NCBI GenBank assembly: GCA_027946555.1
Contig: JAPEVC010000329.1
Span: 1 to 28,644, forward strand
Length of the DNA stretch: 28,644 nt
Direction of reading: 5' to 3'
From: Gnomoniopsis sp. IMI 355080
Taxonomy: Eukaryota; Ascomycota; Sordariomycetes; Diaporthales; Gnomoniaceae
Both the position numbers and the translations under genes were made by a program. This document shows, piece by piece, positions 11,501 through 20,093 of this stretch. A model generated the notes under the pieces. That model saw only the letters and a list, made by a program, of their open reading frames with translations. It ran no database searches and was not told the DNA's origin. Position 1 is the first letter of the stretch, and each line of letters begins with the position of its first letter.

Positions 11501-14500
11501 TCCCCCGAGATCACAAACTGGTTCTCCTGGCGCGATGTATGGTTTGAGATCACCTATCAAGGCTTCAGAAAGGGCTGGACGACCTTCATCTGCGCAGGGT
11601 CATGCAATTCCGACACTAGAGAGTGCCTTGTCTCGCCCAGATCCGGCACCCATGACCACTACGCGACCCAGAGGATTTTCGCAGAAGTTGAATTTAATCC
11701 CGCCTACTGATGGACGTGAGCTGGACAACCTACAGAGATGGAAGGGTGTGCCTCTTATAAGCTGGGGCGTTGGGGGAAATTTGGTGACCTCATTTCCTGT
11801 GGATGTCCCTAGATATGGCATGAATCAGGTTGGACCGATGATTGTCCGAAGTCCCGGAGAGGTCAAAGTAAAGACTATCAAGGATGTTCAACCTCTCGAA
11901 GACCGACTTGCCAATTTCCCTGGGCCACTGAAGGGGAAGTCGAAGAAGAAAGAGACAATTGCTTGGCTTACGGCTGGTATTGACGAGCTCGAGAAGGGTC
12001 TGCCCAACCCTGGATTCCAAGCACACCTGTCCCACGAGGACAAAAGAGCTGCCGAGCGTGTCCTATTGTGGAAAGTCTTGAGGGTGATGATCGATAATGA
12101 TGGGATACTTGAAGGAAATCCGACCGTAAACCAAGCTGTCAGGGACGTCCTTTCACTTGGCCCATCTACACAAGACATTGCTTCTCCAATACACGGCAAT
12201 GTTCCTAGTCTTGGCGGCTTTGCTGGCGAGCCGTCTACGACACAGATGCAACCAGACTCTGTGGATTCTGGCACAATTGAGCGTCTCAAGAAGTTACTAT
12301 TGGCAGGAGAGCGGGAAACGGCAGTCTGGGATGCTGCCGACAAGCGGCTCTGGGGTCACGCTTTGTTGATTGCCAATACCGTTTCGCCAGACCTCTACCA
12401 CCAGGTCTCACAGGAATTCATCAAGAAAGAAGTCAACTTCCCTGGCCACAACAATGAGTCACTCGCAGCTCTGTACTCCGTTTTATCCGGGAACCACGAG
12501 GAGAGCGTCGATGAACTTGTTCCTGTTCACGCACGTGCGGGTGTCCAGATGGTCGGAACAGCTACAGGCCCTGCTTCTGGCAGCGGAATGGACGGCCTTG
12601 AAAAATGGCGCGAGACGCTCACACTTATTCTGAGCAATAGAAGCACTGGCGATGCTCAAGCTGTGAATTCGCTTGGAAATTTGCTGTCTGGGTATGGCAG
12701 GGCCGAGGCCGCTCATATTTGCTTCCTCTTTGCTCGATCTGCGACGGTGTTTGGCGGACTCGACGACCCACGGGCCCAGTTTGTTCTGGTCGGCGCAGAC
12801 CACAGAACACAACCACAGCAATTCTTCAAAGAGACCGAGGCTCTACTTCTCAGTGAGGTCTATGAGTATGGTCTTAGCTTGACTGGGACGCCATCCCTCG
12901 CAAACGGCGTTCCGCATCTATCGGTCTACAAGCTGCAACATGCTATGACTTTGGCCGAGCACGGCTTTAGAGATAAGGCACTGCAATACTGTGATATGAT
13001 TCTAAAAGACATGTCTGCGCAGACTAGACGATCGCCCTACCACCATGTGGTTTTGGAATCTGCTGTTGAGGACTTGCGGCAGAGAATTCTTCAAGCACCT
13101 AACAAGGAAGGATCGAATTCCTGGATCTCCAAGCCCAGCATGGATAAAGTCTCGAGTTCCGTATGGAGTCGCTTCAACAAATTCGTGGCTGGAGACGACG
13201 CAGATGCACCTGGACAGGGCTCCCCCAAATTCGGCGAGGAGTCAGGTCCCTTCGCTGGGCTCCAAGGCGGCACACCCACTGTCAGCAGACCACCCTCGGC
13301 AGCTGGTGCCACTGGCATGGACATGTTCAGCTCGCCAAATGGCTACCCTGGAGCAACTTCATTGGCACCCAATACGTCCCCTGTTTTGACGAGGACAGCA
13401 TCGCGTTACGCACCTGGAGCAGCCCAGTCGCCCGCGGCCGCCTCGCCGTACGATCCAGTCTCCTCTTACACGCCATCAGGGCGCTCGTCTTTGGAGCGGA
13501 CATCAGGAGAATACAGCCGAAGTCCTTACGAGCCTCGACGCGCATCCGATTTCGCCACGGGGCCCGCGGGTGGCTATGTGCCAGGCCATGTGGCTGCTCC
13601 AGCACAGGCCTTGCCTGACCCAGCCCTGGGTATCTCGAACAACTCACCATACCTACCAGCTTCCCAAACCATAAACACGGCAGTTACAGCTCCGAACACC
13701 TCGCAGGCTTCCGGCCCACAAACACCGAGCATTTATACTCCTTACTCTCAGCAGTCACCTTACGCTCCTGTAGTAAACAACGCATCACCCTACGCGCCTG
13801 CCGCACCCGTAGCTGAAGACAAGCCTGTAGTTGGTGACGGGCAGAATCATGGCTATGAACCGCCCTCGCTTGGCACCGTTCAAGACGAGCCAGTGAAATC
13901 TGATGAGGTCGCCGAATCCAGCGGCGGCTACGAACCTCCATCTTTCCAACCGTACGGTTATGAACCTCCATCTTATCAGCCTGTTGCGGAGACAGGCGAT
14001 AGTGACAAAGAGGACGAGCTCAAGCCCAAGAAAAAGAGTTTCATGGATGATGATGACAAGGATGACTTCCCTTCCATGAGTGCTTCGCAGACGGCCGAGA
14101 AGTCCAAATCGCAGAAGGATAAGGAAAATGAAGAGTTGTTCCGCAAAGCCGCCGAAGAGGATGGTAAGTTCAACGCATCATAGATGGCGTGACCATTGCT
14201 AATTTCCCAACCAGCGAAACGAGCCGAAGAAGAGAAAGCAGCCAAAGCCAAGAAGGGATGGGGCTTTGGCGGATGGTTTGGCGGTGGCAAAAAGGAGTCT
14301 CTCGACAGCGCCTCACCGAACAAACCCATACGCGCCAAACTTGGCGAAAAGTCCAGCTTTGTCTATGACCCCGAGCAAAAGCGTTGGGTCAACAAGGCCG
14401 CTGGCGCCGAAGCCCAAACTCCCGTGGCTGCGACGCCGCCTCCACCCCGTGCGATGCCTCGCTCCGCATCCGCCATGCCTCCGTCATCTGGCACTCCGCC

Positions 14501-14792
14501 CCCGCCCGCCGCTGGTGGCGGCTTAGCTCCACCGCCGAACCCGCGGACAGTCTCCTTACCTCCTCCTAGCTCCGGGTCACCAACTATCCCAGGCTCGGCA
14601 ACGCCGCCAATGATGCGCTCTGCATCGGGCACGAGTAACGGCCCTCCGTCGGCACCGCCTAGCAGGCCGGCTACTAGTATGAGCAACGCCAGTAGTATTG
14701 ACGATCTCCTTGGGGCGGCGGCCCCACGTAAGGGCGGTGCGAGAGGAAAGAAGAAGGGTGGTGGCAGATATGTGGACGTGATGGCCAAGTAG
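8577..14792 (+). CDS. SEC16: COPII coat assembly protein Sec16
   Basis: Two exons (8577-14163, 14215-14792) encode 2054 aa. Residues 1-560 are acidic and Glu/Asp/Gln-rich, and 560-1020 are Pro/Ser-rich and disordered. The central conserved domain starts at about 1032 (LNLIPPTDGRELDNLQRWKG) and runs to about 1160. An alpha-solenoid ACE1 element (about 1230-1500; LLLAGERETAVWDAADKRLWGHAL and the IANTVSP region) follows. The C-terminus has SPY-P repeats and three YEPPS motifs (about 1760, 1784, 1794), then a Lys-rich, Gly/Trp motif KKGWGFGGWFGGGKK encoded just after the intron, and a Pro-rich tail. Sec16 marks ER exit sites and scaffolds Sec23/Sec24/Sec13-31 (family knowledge). Length and domain order match fungal Sec16. 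The ATG at 8577 is preceded by stops and has A at -3. Confidence 0.95.
14164..14214 (+). other. Intron near the 3' end of SEC16
   Basis: Donor GTAAGT at 14164, branch-like GCTAAT at 14198-14203, acceptor CCAG ending at 14214; 51 nt, phase 1. Unspliced, the protein would end after EDGKFNAS. Spliced, the charged helix continues as AAEEDAKRAEEEKAAK. Confidence 0.92.
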
Positions 14793-14879
14793 AGCAGTGC
14801 TTTGGTATGGAGAGAACGTTGGCAGAGCGCAATGACTCGTTCAGTGATTTAGATTTTATTGGCGTGGCATGGTCTAAGT

Positions 14880-15098
14880 TTAGTAGCATGAGGTAGCTTG
14901 GGAGGATGGTATCAGGTGCATGGTGCAAGCATACACATATAAATGTTGGCCGGCAAATAGAGCTCCCTTAACGTTGGAGATATTCGTTTGGGGGTCTGGG
15001 GCAAAGGAAGACTGATTGATGGCAGCGACGCACGCTATGACAGCGTGTAATGTAAAAAGCAATGTACTCAATGCTGTAATGATAGATGGATGGTTCAT
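14880..15098 (-). CDS. Possible small secreted or membrane protein (72 aa), uncertain
   Basis: An ATG at 15098 with A at -3 opens 72 codons antisense to the SEC16 3' flank. The first 25 residues look like a signal peptide or single TM (IITALSTLLFTLHAVIACVAA), followed by a short tail with two Cys and one possible N-glycosylation site (NIS). No family is recognised, and an ORF of this size in a 1.3-kb gap can occur by chance. A longer in-frame start at 15170 would bury the hydrophobic segment. Confidence 0.2.
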   Translation of the reverse strand: MNHPSIITALSTLLFTLHAVIACVAAINQSSFAPDPQTNISNVKGALFAGQHLYVYACTMHLIPSSQATSCY

Positions 15099-15505
15099 TT
15101 TGCTTTGCTCCCCACGACATTCACAAACCCTATTGCACTGCTCGCCCGCTCGCCGGCAACCCATGCCCAACGTCTATCAAGTAAGTCTCTTCCATTCCAG
15201 ATCTCATTGCAGAGCAACGCTGACGGGTTTCAATAGCTTCCGTGGCATCGTTTGAAGCAGCAATCTGTTCCCGTTGACCCAGTACTGTTACCTCGCCTCA
15301 GCTGGGCTGGTGTTATGCTTGTTTGCGGAAGATGCTGGACACTGAAGGCGGGTCTAAACGTGGTCCCGCTTTGCGTTCTTCCTGCTGAATCCTAGTTCAT
15401 CATTGTTCACAGGCTTTGTCGATTGTATCACTTACCTGGCGATGAAGACGCCACGTGCGTAACATACAAGCAACGGGTCGGGCTCAAGGAGCTGAGGTGG
15501 CTATT

Positions 15506-15557
15506 GAGCCAGACCGGTGAGCCAGACCGGTGAATCAGACCGGTGAGCCAGACTGGC
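15506..15557. repeat. Four-copy 13-bp tandem repeat
   Basis: Units GAGCCAGACCGGT at 15506, 15519, 15532 (two changes) and 15545 (last unit ends TGGC). The length is not a multiple of 3 and no gene is recognised here, so it looks like an intergenic minisatellite. Confidence 0.9.
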
Positions 15558-16018
15558 TCCCTGAACAGCGGCCCAGGCTCCATCAACAAGAGCGATGTCC
15601 CAATTGTCCGGAAACGATACGCATGCTATGTTTTACTCACTATTTCCTTCAGCAAAGATCGTTCGAGGCCCGATTAAATGGGTCGGGACGAGTTGCGAGA
15701 ATGGTACTGCGCTGTCGTGCCTTTGTTCATTTGTTTGACTTCGGATCGTGTATCAGTGGCGCACCGCGCTGTGGCGGTCCAAAGTACACAAAGGGCCCGA
15801 CACTGATCGAAAGCCTAGAGTCGATGCGGATGGATTTGACATTGTTATGATACCACGAAGCTTCAAGAGGAAAATTCTCGCAGACACTGGGCATCTTGGA
15901 TCTTGTTCCAGCTGCGGCTGTACACATATAAGACTTTGGTGGTAGCCTCGAGTTGTTGGGATGGGACTATCTCGAAAGCTGCAAGATCTACCTGTCGGCC
16001 CTCTCTCCCTCTCGAGAC

Positions 16019-16030
16019 TATATATATATA
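16019..16030 (+). promoter_or_regulatory. TATA box of the glycoprotein gene
   Basis: A perfect (TA)6 run 51 bases upstream of the ATG at 16081, in a CT-rich context. TATA-type promoters are typical of inducible fungal genes, which fits a cell-surface product. Confidence 0.5.
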
Positions 16031-16080
16031 CTCATCTCGTTACGGATTATACTCGTGTCTAAATTCACCCATTGCTCAAG

Positions 16081-17418
16081 ATGGTGAAGATACACAATGT
16101 CATCTCCACTATCACTCAGGTGGCTGGCGCCGCCCTGATTCTGAACGCAGTTACCAGCAGTCTTGTAGCAGCGGCTGCTATAACCACTACCCTTTACTCA
16201 ACCTCGACTTCCCTGAAAACTTCCGTATCTACTTCATATATATGTGAACTATCATTAGGCGGATACTGCCTTATTCCGATCCCAGTAAAACAAACCATCA
16301 CGAGTACCGTGCTTACAACCTATCCCTACACCATAGAGACTCTTCAACCAGTAATTACACTTTATTCAACCTCAATTTCTCTGAAAACTTCGGTCTCTAC
16401 TTCATACTCATCTGAGTGTCCGCCATCATCGCCCCATGATTGCAAAGAAGTCCCGGTATATCATACAACGACAATTAGTGTCCCCGTGACATATACCTAC
16501 ACCACCGAGATGACCACGATAGCGACAACAACTAATCCTGCCAGCAGCATTTCAGCGAAGCCCTCGTCTGGTGTGGTTCCTACATCGGTGACCCAGACGA
16601 GCAGCAAGACGTCAAGCAAAACCCCAGCTTTGTCCTCAGCACCTACATCGACGAGCTCTATCCTGTCTAACAGCAAAGCGCCGCCTGTGCCCAGCTCGTC
16701 TTCGTCATCAGTTGTATTGCCAAGCAGCAAGTCTTCATCCATCTCGTCTTCTGGGCCCGTTACAACTTCGAGCATCGTTTTCTCGAGCTCATCTTCTGGT
16801 CTGCCTGAGCGGAGCTCTTCGACGCTGCTATCTAGTAGCACAGTTCAAAGCTCTCAAGCCACGTCATCGAGCTTCCAGGCGTCTTCAAGTGCCGATGCGC
16901 AGTCATCGTCTTCGACTGTCGATATTGAGTCGCCTTCACTCGTTGTTCTTTCGACGAGCAGCTCTGCCACGTCCACCTCCGATCTTACTACTTCTACCAT
17001 CCCGGCGTTCCCCGCTGATTCGACTACTTCACCACAGAGCAGCTTCATTTTTACGGACACGCCATCCTCCTTTTCAACAGTCACCACGACACCCTCCAGC
17101 TCGCCTAGCCCAACGACGAGTGCCATCCCACAGCCTACCTGTGGCCTTCATGCGTATGCTGCAAACTCCACAGATATTGCATACTATGTTGACGCCGACT
17201 TGGGCACCTACGCTGGCTGCTTGAGCAAATGCCAGAGCACCGTTAATTGCCTTAGCTTTGCAATCGATACTCCTGACTCGGTCTGCATTATATACCCCGT
17301 TCCAGTTGATGGATACACCTACCCAGTCTCAACCAGTCCTTTTATCTACTTTGAGGGAGATGGGTCCTGTCCGCCAACAGCTGTCGCAAGCACCAGCTCG
17401 TCAACTACGTCTGCATAG
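16081..17418 (+). CDS. Ser/Thr-rich secreted glycoprotein with PAN/Apple-like domain
   Basis: 445 aa from the ATG at 16081 to a TAG at 17416-17418. A hydrophobic N-terminus (about 8-35, ending in VAAAA) looks like a signal peptide. Two repeats follow, each with LYSTS-SLKTSVSTSY and a Cys, at about 40-60 and 96-116. Residues about 140-350 are mostly Ser/Thr/Pro, suited to dense O-mannosylation. A six-Cys domain starts at C354 (CGLHAYA, AGCLSKC, NCLSFA, VCIIYP, FIYFEGDGSC), resembling the PAN/Apple-like domain seen at the C-terminus of many fungal surface proteins. I do not recognise a named family. The ORF stops in a Ser/Thr/Ala linker, while the same frame stays compositionally coding past the stop into a Cys-rich exon (17521-17850), so the true C-terminus is uncertain. 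Confidence 0.65.
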   Translation: MVKIHNVISTITQVAGAALILNAVTSSLVAAAAITTTLYSTSTSLKTSVSTSYICELSLGGYCLIPIPVKQTITSTVLTTYPYTIETLQPVITLYSTSISLKTSVSTSYSSECPPSSPHDCKEVPVYHTTTISVPVTYTYTTEMTTIATTTNPASSISAKPSSGVVPTSVTQTSSKTSSKTPALSSAPTSTSSILSNSKAPPVPSSSSSSVVLPSSKSSSISSSGPVTTSSIVFSSSSSGLPERSSSTLLSSSTVQSSQATSSSFQASSSADAQSSSSTVDIESPSLVVLSTSSSATSTSDLTTSTIPAFPADSTTSPQSSFIFTDTPSSFSTVTTTPSSSPSPTTSAIPQPTCGLHAYAANSTDIAYYVDADLGTYAGCLSKCQSTVNCLSFAIDTPDSVCIIYPVPVDGYTYPVSTSPFIYFEGDGSCPPTAVASTSSSTTSA

Positions 17419-17457
17419 AGCACTGCGCTGCCTACCAATACTTGAGCCTTCCCGTCC

Positions 17458-17520
17458 GTGAGTTGTCCCTTTTTACTTTCCTCTCAGCCTGGTCATGTCT
17501 TCGCTAACCCACCATACCAG
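17458..17520 (+). other. Consensus intron between glycoprotein linker and Cys-rich exon
   Basis: Donor GTGAGT at 17458, branch GCTAAC at 17503-17508, acceptor ACCAG ending at 17520; 63 nt, the size seen elsewhere in this window. It joins frame 0 upstream to frame 0 downstream, in the same frame as the glycoprotein gene. A second acceptor with a strong pyrimidine tract (CTCTCAG, ending at 17487) lies inside it and is also in frame. Confidence 0.55.
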
Positions 17521-17850
17521 TGTCCCGCAGGATTTGCGCTATATGCCAACGGTACCTCTACAGGCACCTACATGGGCTGTGACAGCAACAATCCATACAG
17601 TACCTGTGCCGAAGACGTGGACGGAAGCGCGTACTGCAACACGTGCGACTCCTGCTACAATTCCATTTCTTGCCCTCAGGATAGTGACTGTACGGGGGCG
17701 CTCGGCGCTGGATACGCGTGCATCACTGACTCGGCTTGTCCTCCGATTGACAATGGACAAGCAGACACTAATGGTCGCGGCGCGCCTGACTGTCTGTATA
17801 TGCTGGCTGGGGGGAGTGCATTTGGATGTTACAGTGCGAATTCAAACTAG
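17521..17850 (+). CDS. Cys-rich extracellular domain exon; 5' connection unresolved
   Basis: Open from 17446 to a TAG at 17848-17850 but with no ATG before the Cys-rich part, so it must be spliced to something upstream or be a relic. The 109 residues from CPAGFALYANGTSTGTYMGC carry about 13 Cys (GCDS, TCAE, YCNTCDSCY, ISCP, DCTG, YACI, SACP, DCLY, FGCY), which suggests a disulfide-rich secreted fold. It is in the same frame as the preceding glycoprotein. Two stops (TAG at 17416, TGA at 17443) intervene, and the residues between them are Ser/Thr/Ala/Pro-rich like the linker. Either an upstream non-GT donor skips both stops (for example GCAAGC at 17386, phase 0) or the C-terminal domain has been cut off by mutation. 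No family is recognised. Confidence 0.45.
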   Translation, partial: CPAGFALYANGTSTGTYMGCDSNNPYSTCAEDVDGSAYCNTCDSCYNSISCPQDSDCTGALGAGYACITDSACPPIDNGQADTNGRGAPDCLYMLAGGSAFGCYSANSN

Positions 17851-18159
17851 GCATGGACAGGCAGCGTTTACTTGTTTCTCTGCCACGCCCGTTAATACAT
17901 TAATTAATCAAGTCAATGCGAATTCTGGGGCTCGTCAACGACTTGCCCATTGGAAAATTTTATTCAATTACTCTGCCATGACACCTTGTGATTCCTTCTA
18001 GCAAAAACGCCGGGTATCATTCCGTTTCCCGACGCCGTAGGTGCAAATAGCAAAATCCTCTTTATGCCCAATATTCCTCCGTACGTCGTGCCAGAGAATT
18101 GAGAATGGCACGCATCTTGCAATTGTCGCACTTTAAATGATAACACTTCATACGTTTGT
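17851..18159. other. Convergent intergenic region before HUS1
   Basis: About 310 bases between the Cys-rich exon and the HUS1 stop codon, both pointing inward. It is A+T-rich with a TTAATTAATT patch near 17899. Only 3' flanks are expected; no RNA gene is visible. Confidence 0.55.
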
Positions 18160-19348
18160 TCAAGCGCTGTAAGACGAGACATAGTACTAGCAGGCAAGTC
18201 AGTAGTTGCATCTTTCACACCCTCAAAGACAACATCCAGTAAAAACTCACTGTGATCACAGCATCATCTGCCGTGGCATCGTCAAACTGCGTTACATACG
18301 CATACAGGATCAAGGCATGATCATCCGCAAAACACGCAATGACCCTCCCATCCAGCCGTCCCACACTCAGCACCTTACTCCAATCCTTACCATCCACTCT
18401 GACGGTCGCCCACTTGTCAGGTCCGGCCTCTTTAAACCTGGTCGAAGGGTGCGCCGCAATACCCCCGGGGATGGCCGCCTCATCCAGCTCCGGATTGTCC
18501 AGGCCGCGCCAGACACTTTCAATATCCAGCGCCTCGGTCGCGATCCGTAGCCGCAGCCCACCATGCATATTGGCACTCAGCTCGAGCTTGGGCGCATTGC
18601 CCACGCGCTCCCTGCCGGTGGCTGTCGTGGTGGTGGTGGCGGCCAACTTGGTGAAGCGGTCGCTGATGGCTTTGAGCTGCATCAGCGGCGGTAGCTGGAT
18701 ATGCACGTCGGGCTCGCGCACCTTGGGCTGCATGATCGTCTCGACCGTGTCCGGGTGCAGCACACGCACAGGGATATCCTGTGTGATGATCTTCTCGCGC
18801 TCGCGCCGCATGGTCAGCTCGAGGGCCTCCATGTCGGTGTCGGCAAAGGGGTCGTCCGGATCCGGTTGTGTGGGTCGATTGTGGAAGGGAATGCCAGACT
18901 TGGGCTCGTTGGCGCGCTGCTCGGGCGTGGTGTGGATGGTCATGGAGAGGACGGGGATGCCGTCCTTCTTGGTAAGGCGGAGGGTTGCGTAGTCGCTGTT
19001 GATGGCGGATTTCAGGGCGCGTTGGAGCGGGTTGAGGGGAAGCTCGAGATTGATGGTGTTGGAGGCTACGGCAGACTGTATCTGGTAATCGTTGAATAGG
19101 AAGTCCATGCTGAGGGAGCTAAAACAAAAAAAAACAAAAAACAAAAAAGGTCAGCCAATTTGCGCTCGTCTTCGCGGAAAAATGAAAAGCGTTGCTCACG
19201 CCCAGACCTGAGAGCCCGTCTCGGGGATCACGGTGAAACGTGCGGTCTCATCGTCAAGACGGACCCAGGCAATCTTCTCGAGGGAGTTGAGTGCTGCAAT
19301 CAGCTTGTTGAAGGTGCGGATATTCTTCAACTCCGTCTTGAACCTCAT
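18160..19348 (-). CDS. HUS1: Checkpoint clamp subunit Hus1
   Basis: Three exons (19348-19200, 19118-18251, 18186-18160) give 347 aa. Exon 1 encodes the diagnostic MRFKTELKNIRTFNKLI start of Hus1. Exon 2 continues with the PCNA-like fold (MDFLFNDYQIQSA, a linker with DPDDPFADTD, and VRVLHPDTVE). Exon 3 is only 27 nt and supplies the last beta strand, YYVSSYSA, matching the Hus1 C-terminus. Hus1 joins Rad9 and Rad1 in the 9-1-1 ring, which is loaded at damaged DNA and activates the ATR/Rad3 checkpoint in the nucleus (family knowledge). Without exon 3, translation would read into the intron and add a short non-homologous tail. The upstream region carries two ACGCGT boxes, suggesting G1/S expression. 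The hydrophobic run before SMDF in the unspliced frame is an intron T-tract, not protein. Confidence 0.93.
18187..18250 (-). other. HUS1 intron 2
   Basis: Minus-strand donor GTGAGT at 18250, branch ACTGAC at 18203-18198, acceptor GCTAG ending at 18187; 64 nt, phase 0. It leads to a 27-nt terminal exon. Confidence 0.88.
19119..19199 (-). other. HUS1 intron 1
   Basis: Minus-strand donor GTGAGC at 19199, branch GCTGAC at 19155-19150, then a T-rich tract of about 30 bases and acceptor TTTTAG ending at 19119; 81 nt, phase 2. Confidence 0.9.
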
Positions 19349-20093
19349 GGTGGGCAATTATTGATATATGCCCCCATCAGATTAGGATGCGAAGTCTGTA
19401 TGCCTTTGGTCATCAGTGTGGTGGAAGAAGTGTCAGCCTCGGCGAAGTGGGTGCTGGAAATGGTCCGAGCAAATCCAGAGCACTTTACGCGTCGAAACGC
19501 GTCTCCCAATCTCTGGAGAAGGAAAAAGGGCCAGGGCGTGAGGGCCGTGGAGAACATGGGATCATGGTGGAGAAAGGCGCCCAGCCCCGGATCATTGCGG
19601 GGGGCTTAGTTGGGGTCCACCCAAAGAGGACCAGGGTAGCTATTTCCCCGCTAGACCAAATGCTTTCTAGAGCTTGGTCCTACCTTATGGTCAACACGTA
19701 TCAAGAAGAAGAGTGCTCGAATTAGGATTCCAGTCTAGCAAAACACAACACACTGCAGTGAAGGAGATTGACTACCTTGGAGAAGAAAGTCCCACCGACT
19801 CCAAGACACCCCTACCCATACCCATAGATCATGTCTCGCAAGGAGCCCGTGTGGATCCACCATGGATATGTGATATCCGTCCCTATCGACCCCATCCCAG
19901 CCTCATCATTCCATGCCATCCCGTGCAGTCCAATCCTGTCCATCCTGTAGACGCCGTCCGCCCGAGAGAAAGAAAGAAAGAAAATACAGTCACTCGGTGG
20001 AATGAGTTCGCTTGCCAAAAAGCTCCGTAATTATGCAGTCCCTCGTCGTACCTATGCCTTGGTTTCCTACTACAGTTGCAGTCTCTCGCCCCG
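19349..20093. other. HUS1 upstream region / RING gene 3' flank
   Basis: About 745 bases. The part next to HUS1 contains the MCB doublet; the part next to the RING gene is its 3' flank and contains an (AAAG)n-like run near 19970-19982. The overlapping ORFs on both strands lack any family features. Confidence 0.55.
19487..19502. promoter_or_regulatory. Double MluI cell-cycle box (MCB) upstream of HUS1
   Basis: Two palindromic ACGCGT hexamers at 19487-19492 and 19497-19502, exactly 10 bp apart (one helical turn), 139-154 bases upstream of the HUS1 ATG. ACGCGT is the binding site of MBF (Mbp1/Res-Swi6/Cdc10), which drives G1/S genes for DNA replication and repair in yeasts. The site identity is seen; MBF control here is inferred. 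Confidence 0.5.

Larger units (their letters stand above)
14793..16080. other. Intergenic region between SEC16 and the glycoprotein gene
   Basis: About 1.29 kb. It holds the SEC16 3' flank, a candidate small ORF on the minus strand (14880-15098), a four-copy 13-bp tandem repeat (15506-15557), and the TATA-containing promoter of the next gene. Other ORFs (e.g. 15530-15850) overlap in all frames and show no family resemblance. Confidence 0.55.

Noticed and set aside
11888..12343. 151-codon antisense ORF within SEC16
   Set aside because: Overlaps the conserved Sec16 central domain on the other strand and has no independent support.
15530..15850. 106-codon ORF in the SEC16-glycoprotein gap, considered as a transposon relic
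   Set aside because: No transposase or reverse-transcriptase motif, no terminal repeats, and three overlapping ORFs in other frames suggest chance.
17352..17457. Alternative frame reading CIEHCAAYQYLSL, reminiscent of a WSC domain fragment
   Set aside because: It is only about 34 codons, lacks the rest of WSC, and overlaps the better supported Ser/Thr linker frame; splicing it to the next exon hits a stop.
17495..18001. 168-codon plus-strand ORF in another frame over the Cys-rich exon
   Set aside because: Thr/Ala/Val-rich shadow; the overlapping frame has the regular Cys pattern, so only that one is believable.
18339..18992. 217-codon plus-strand ORF antisense to HUS1
   Set aside because: Ser/Val-rich shadow of the HUS1 exon 2 coding strand, which has clear homology features.
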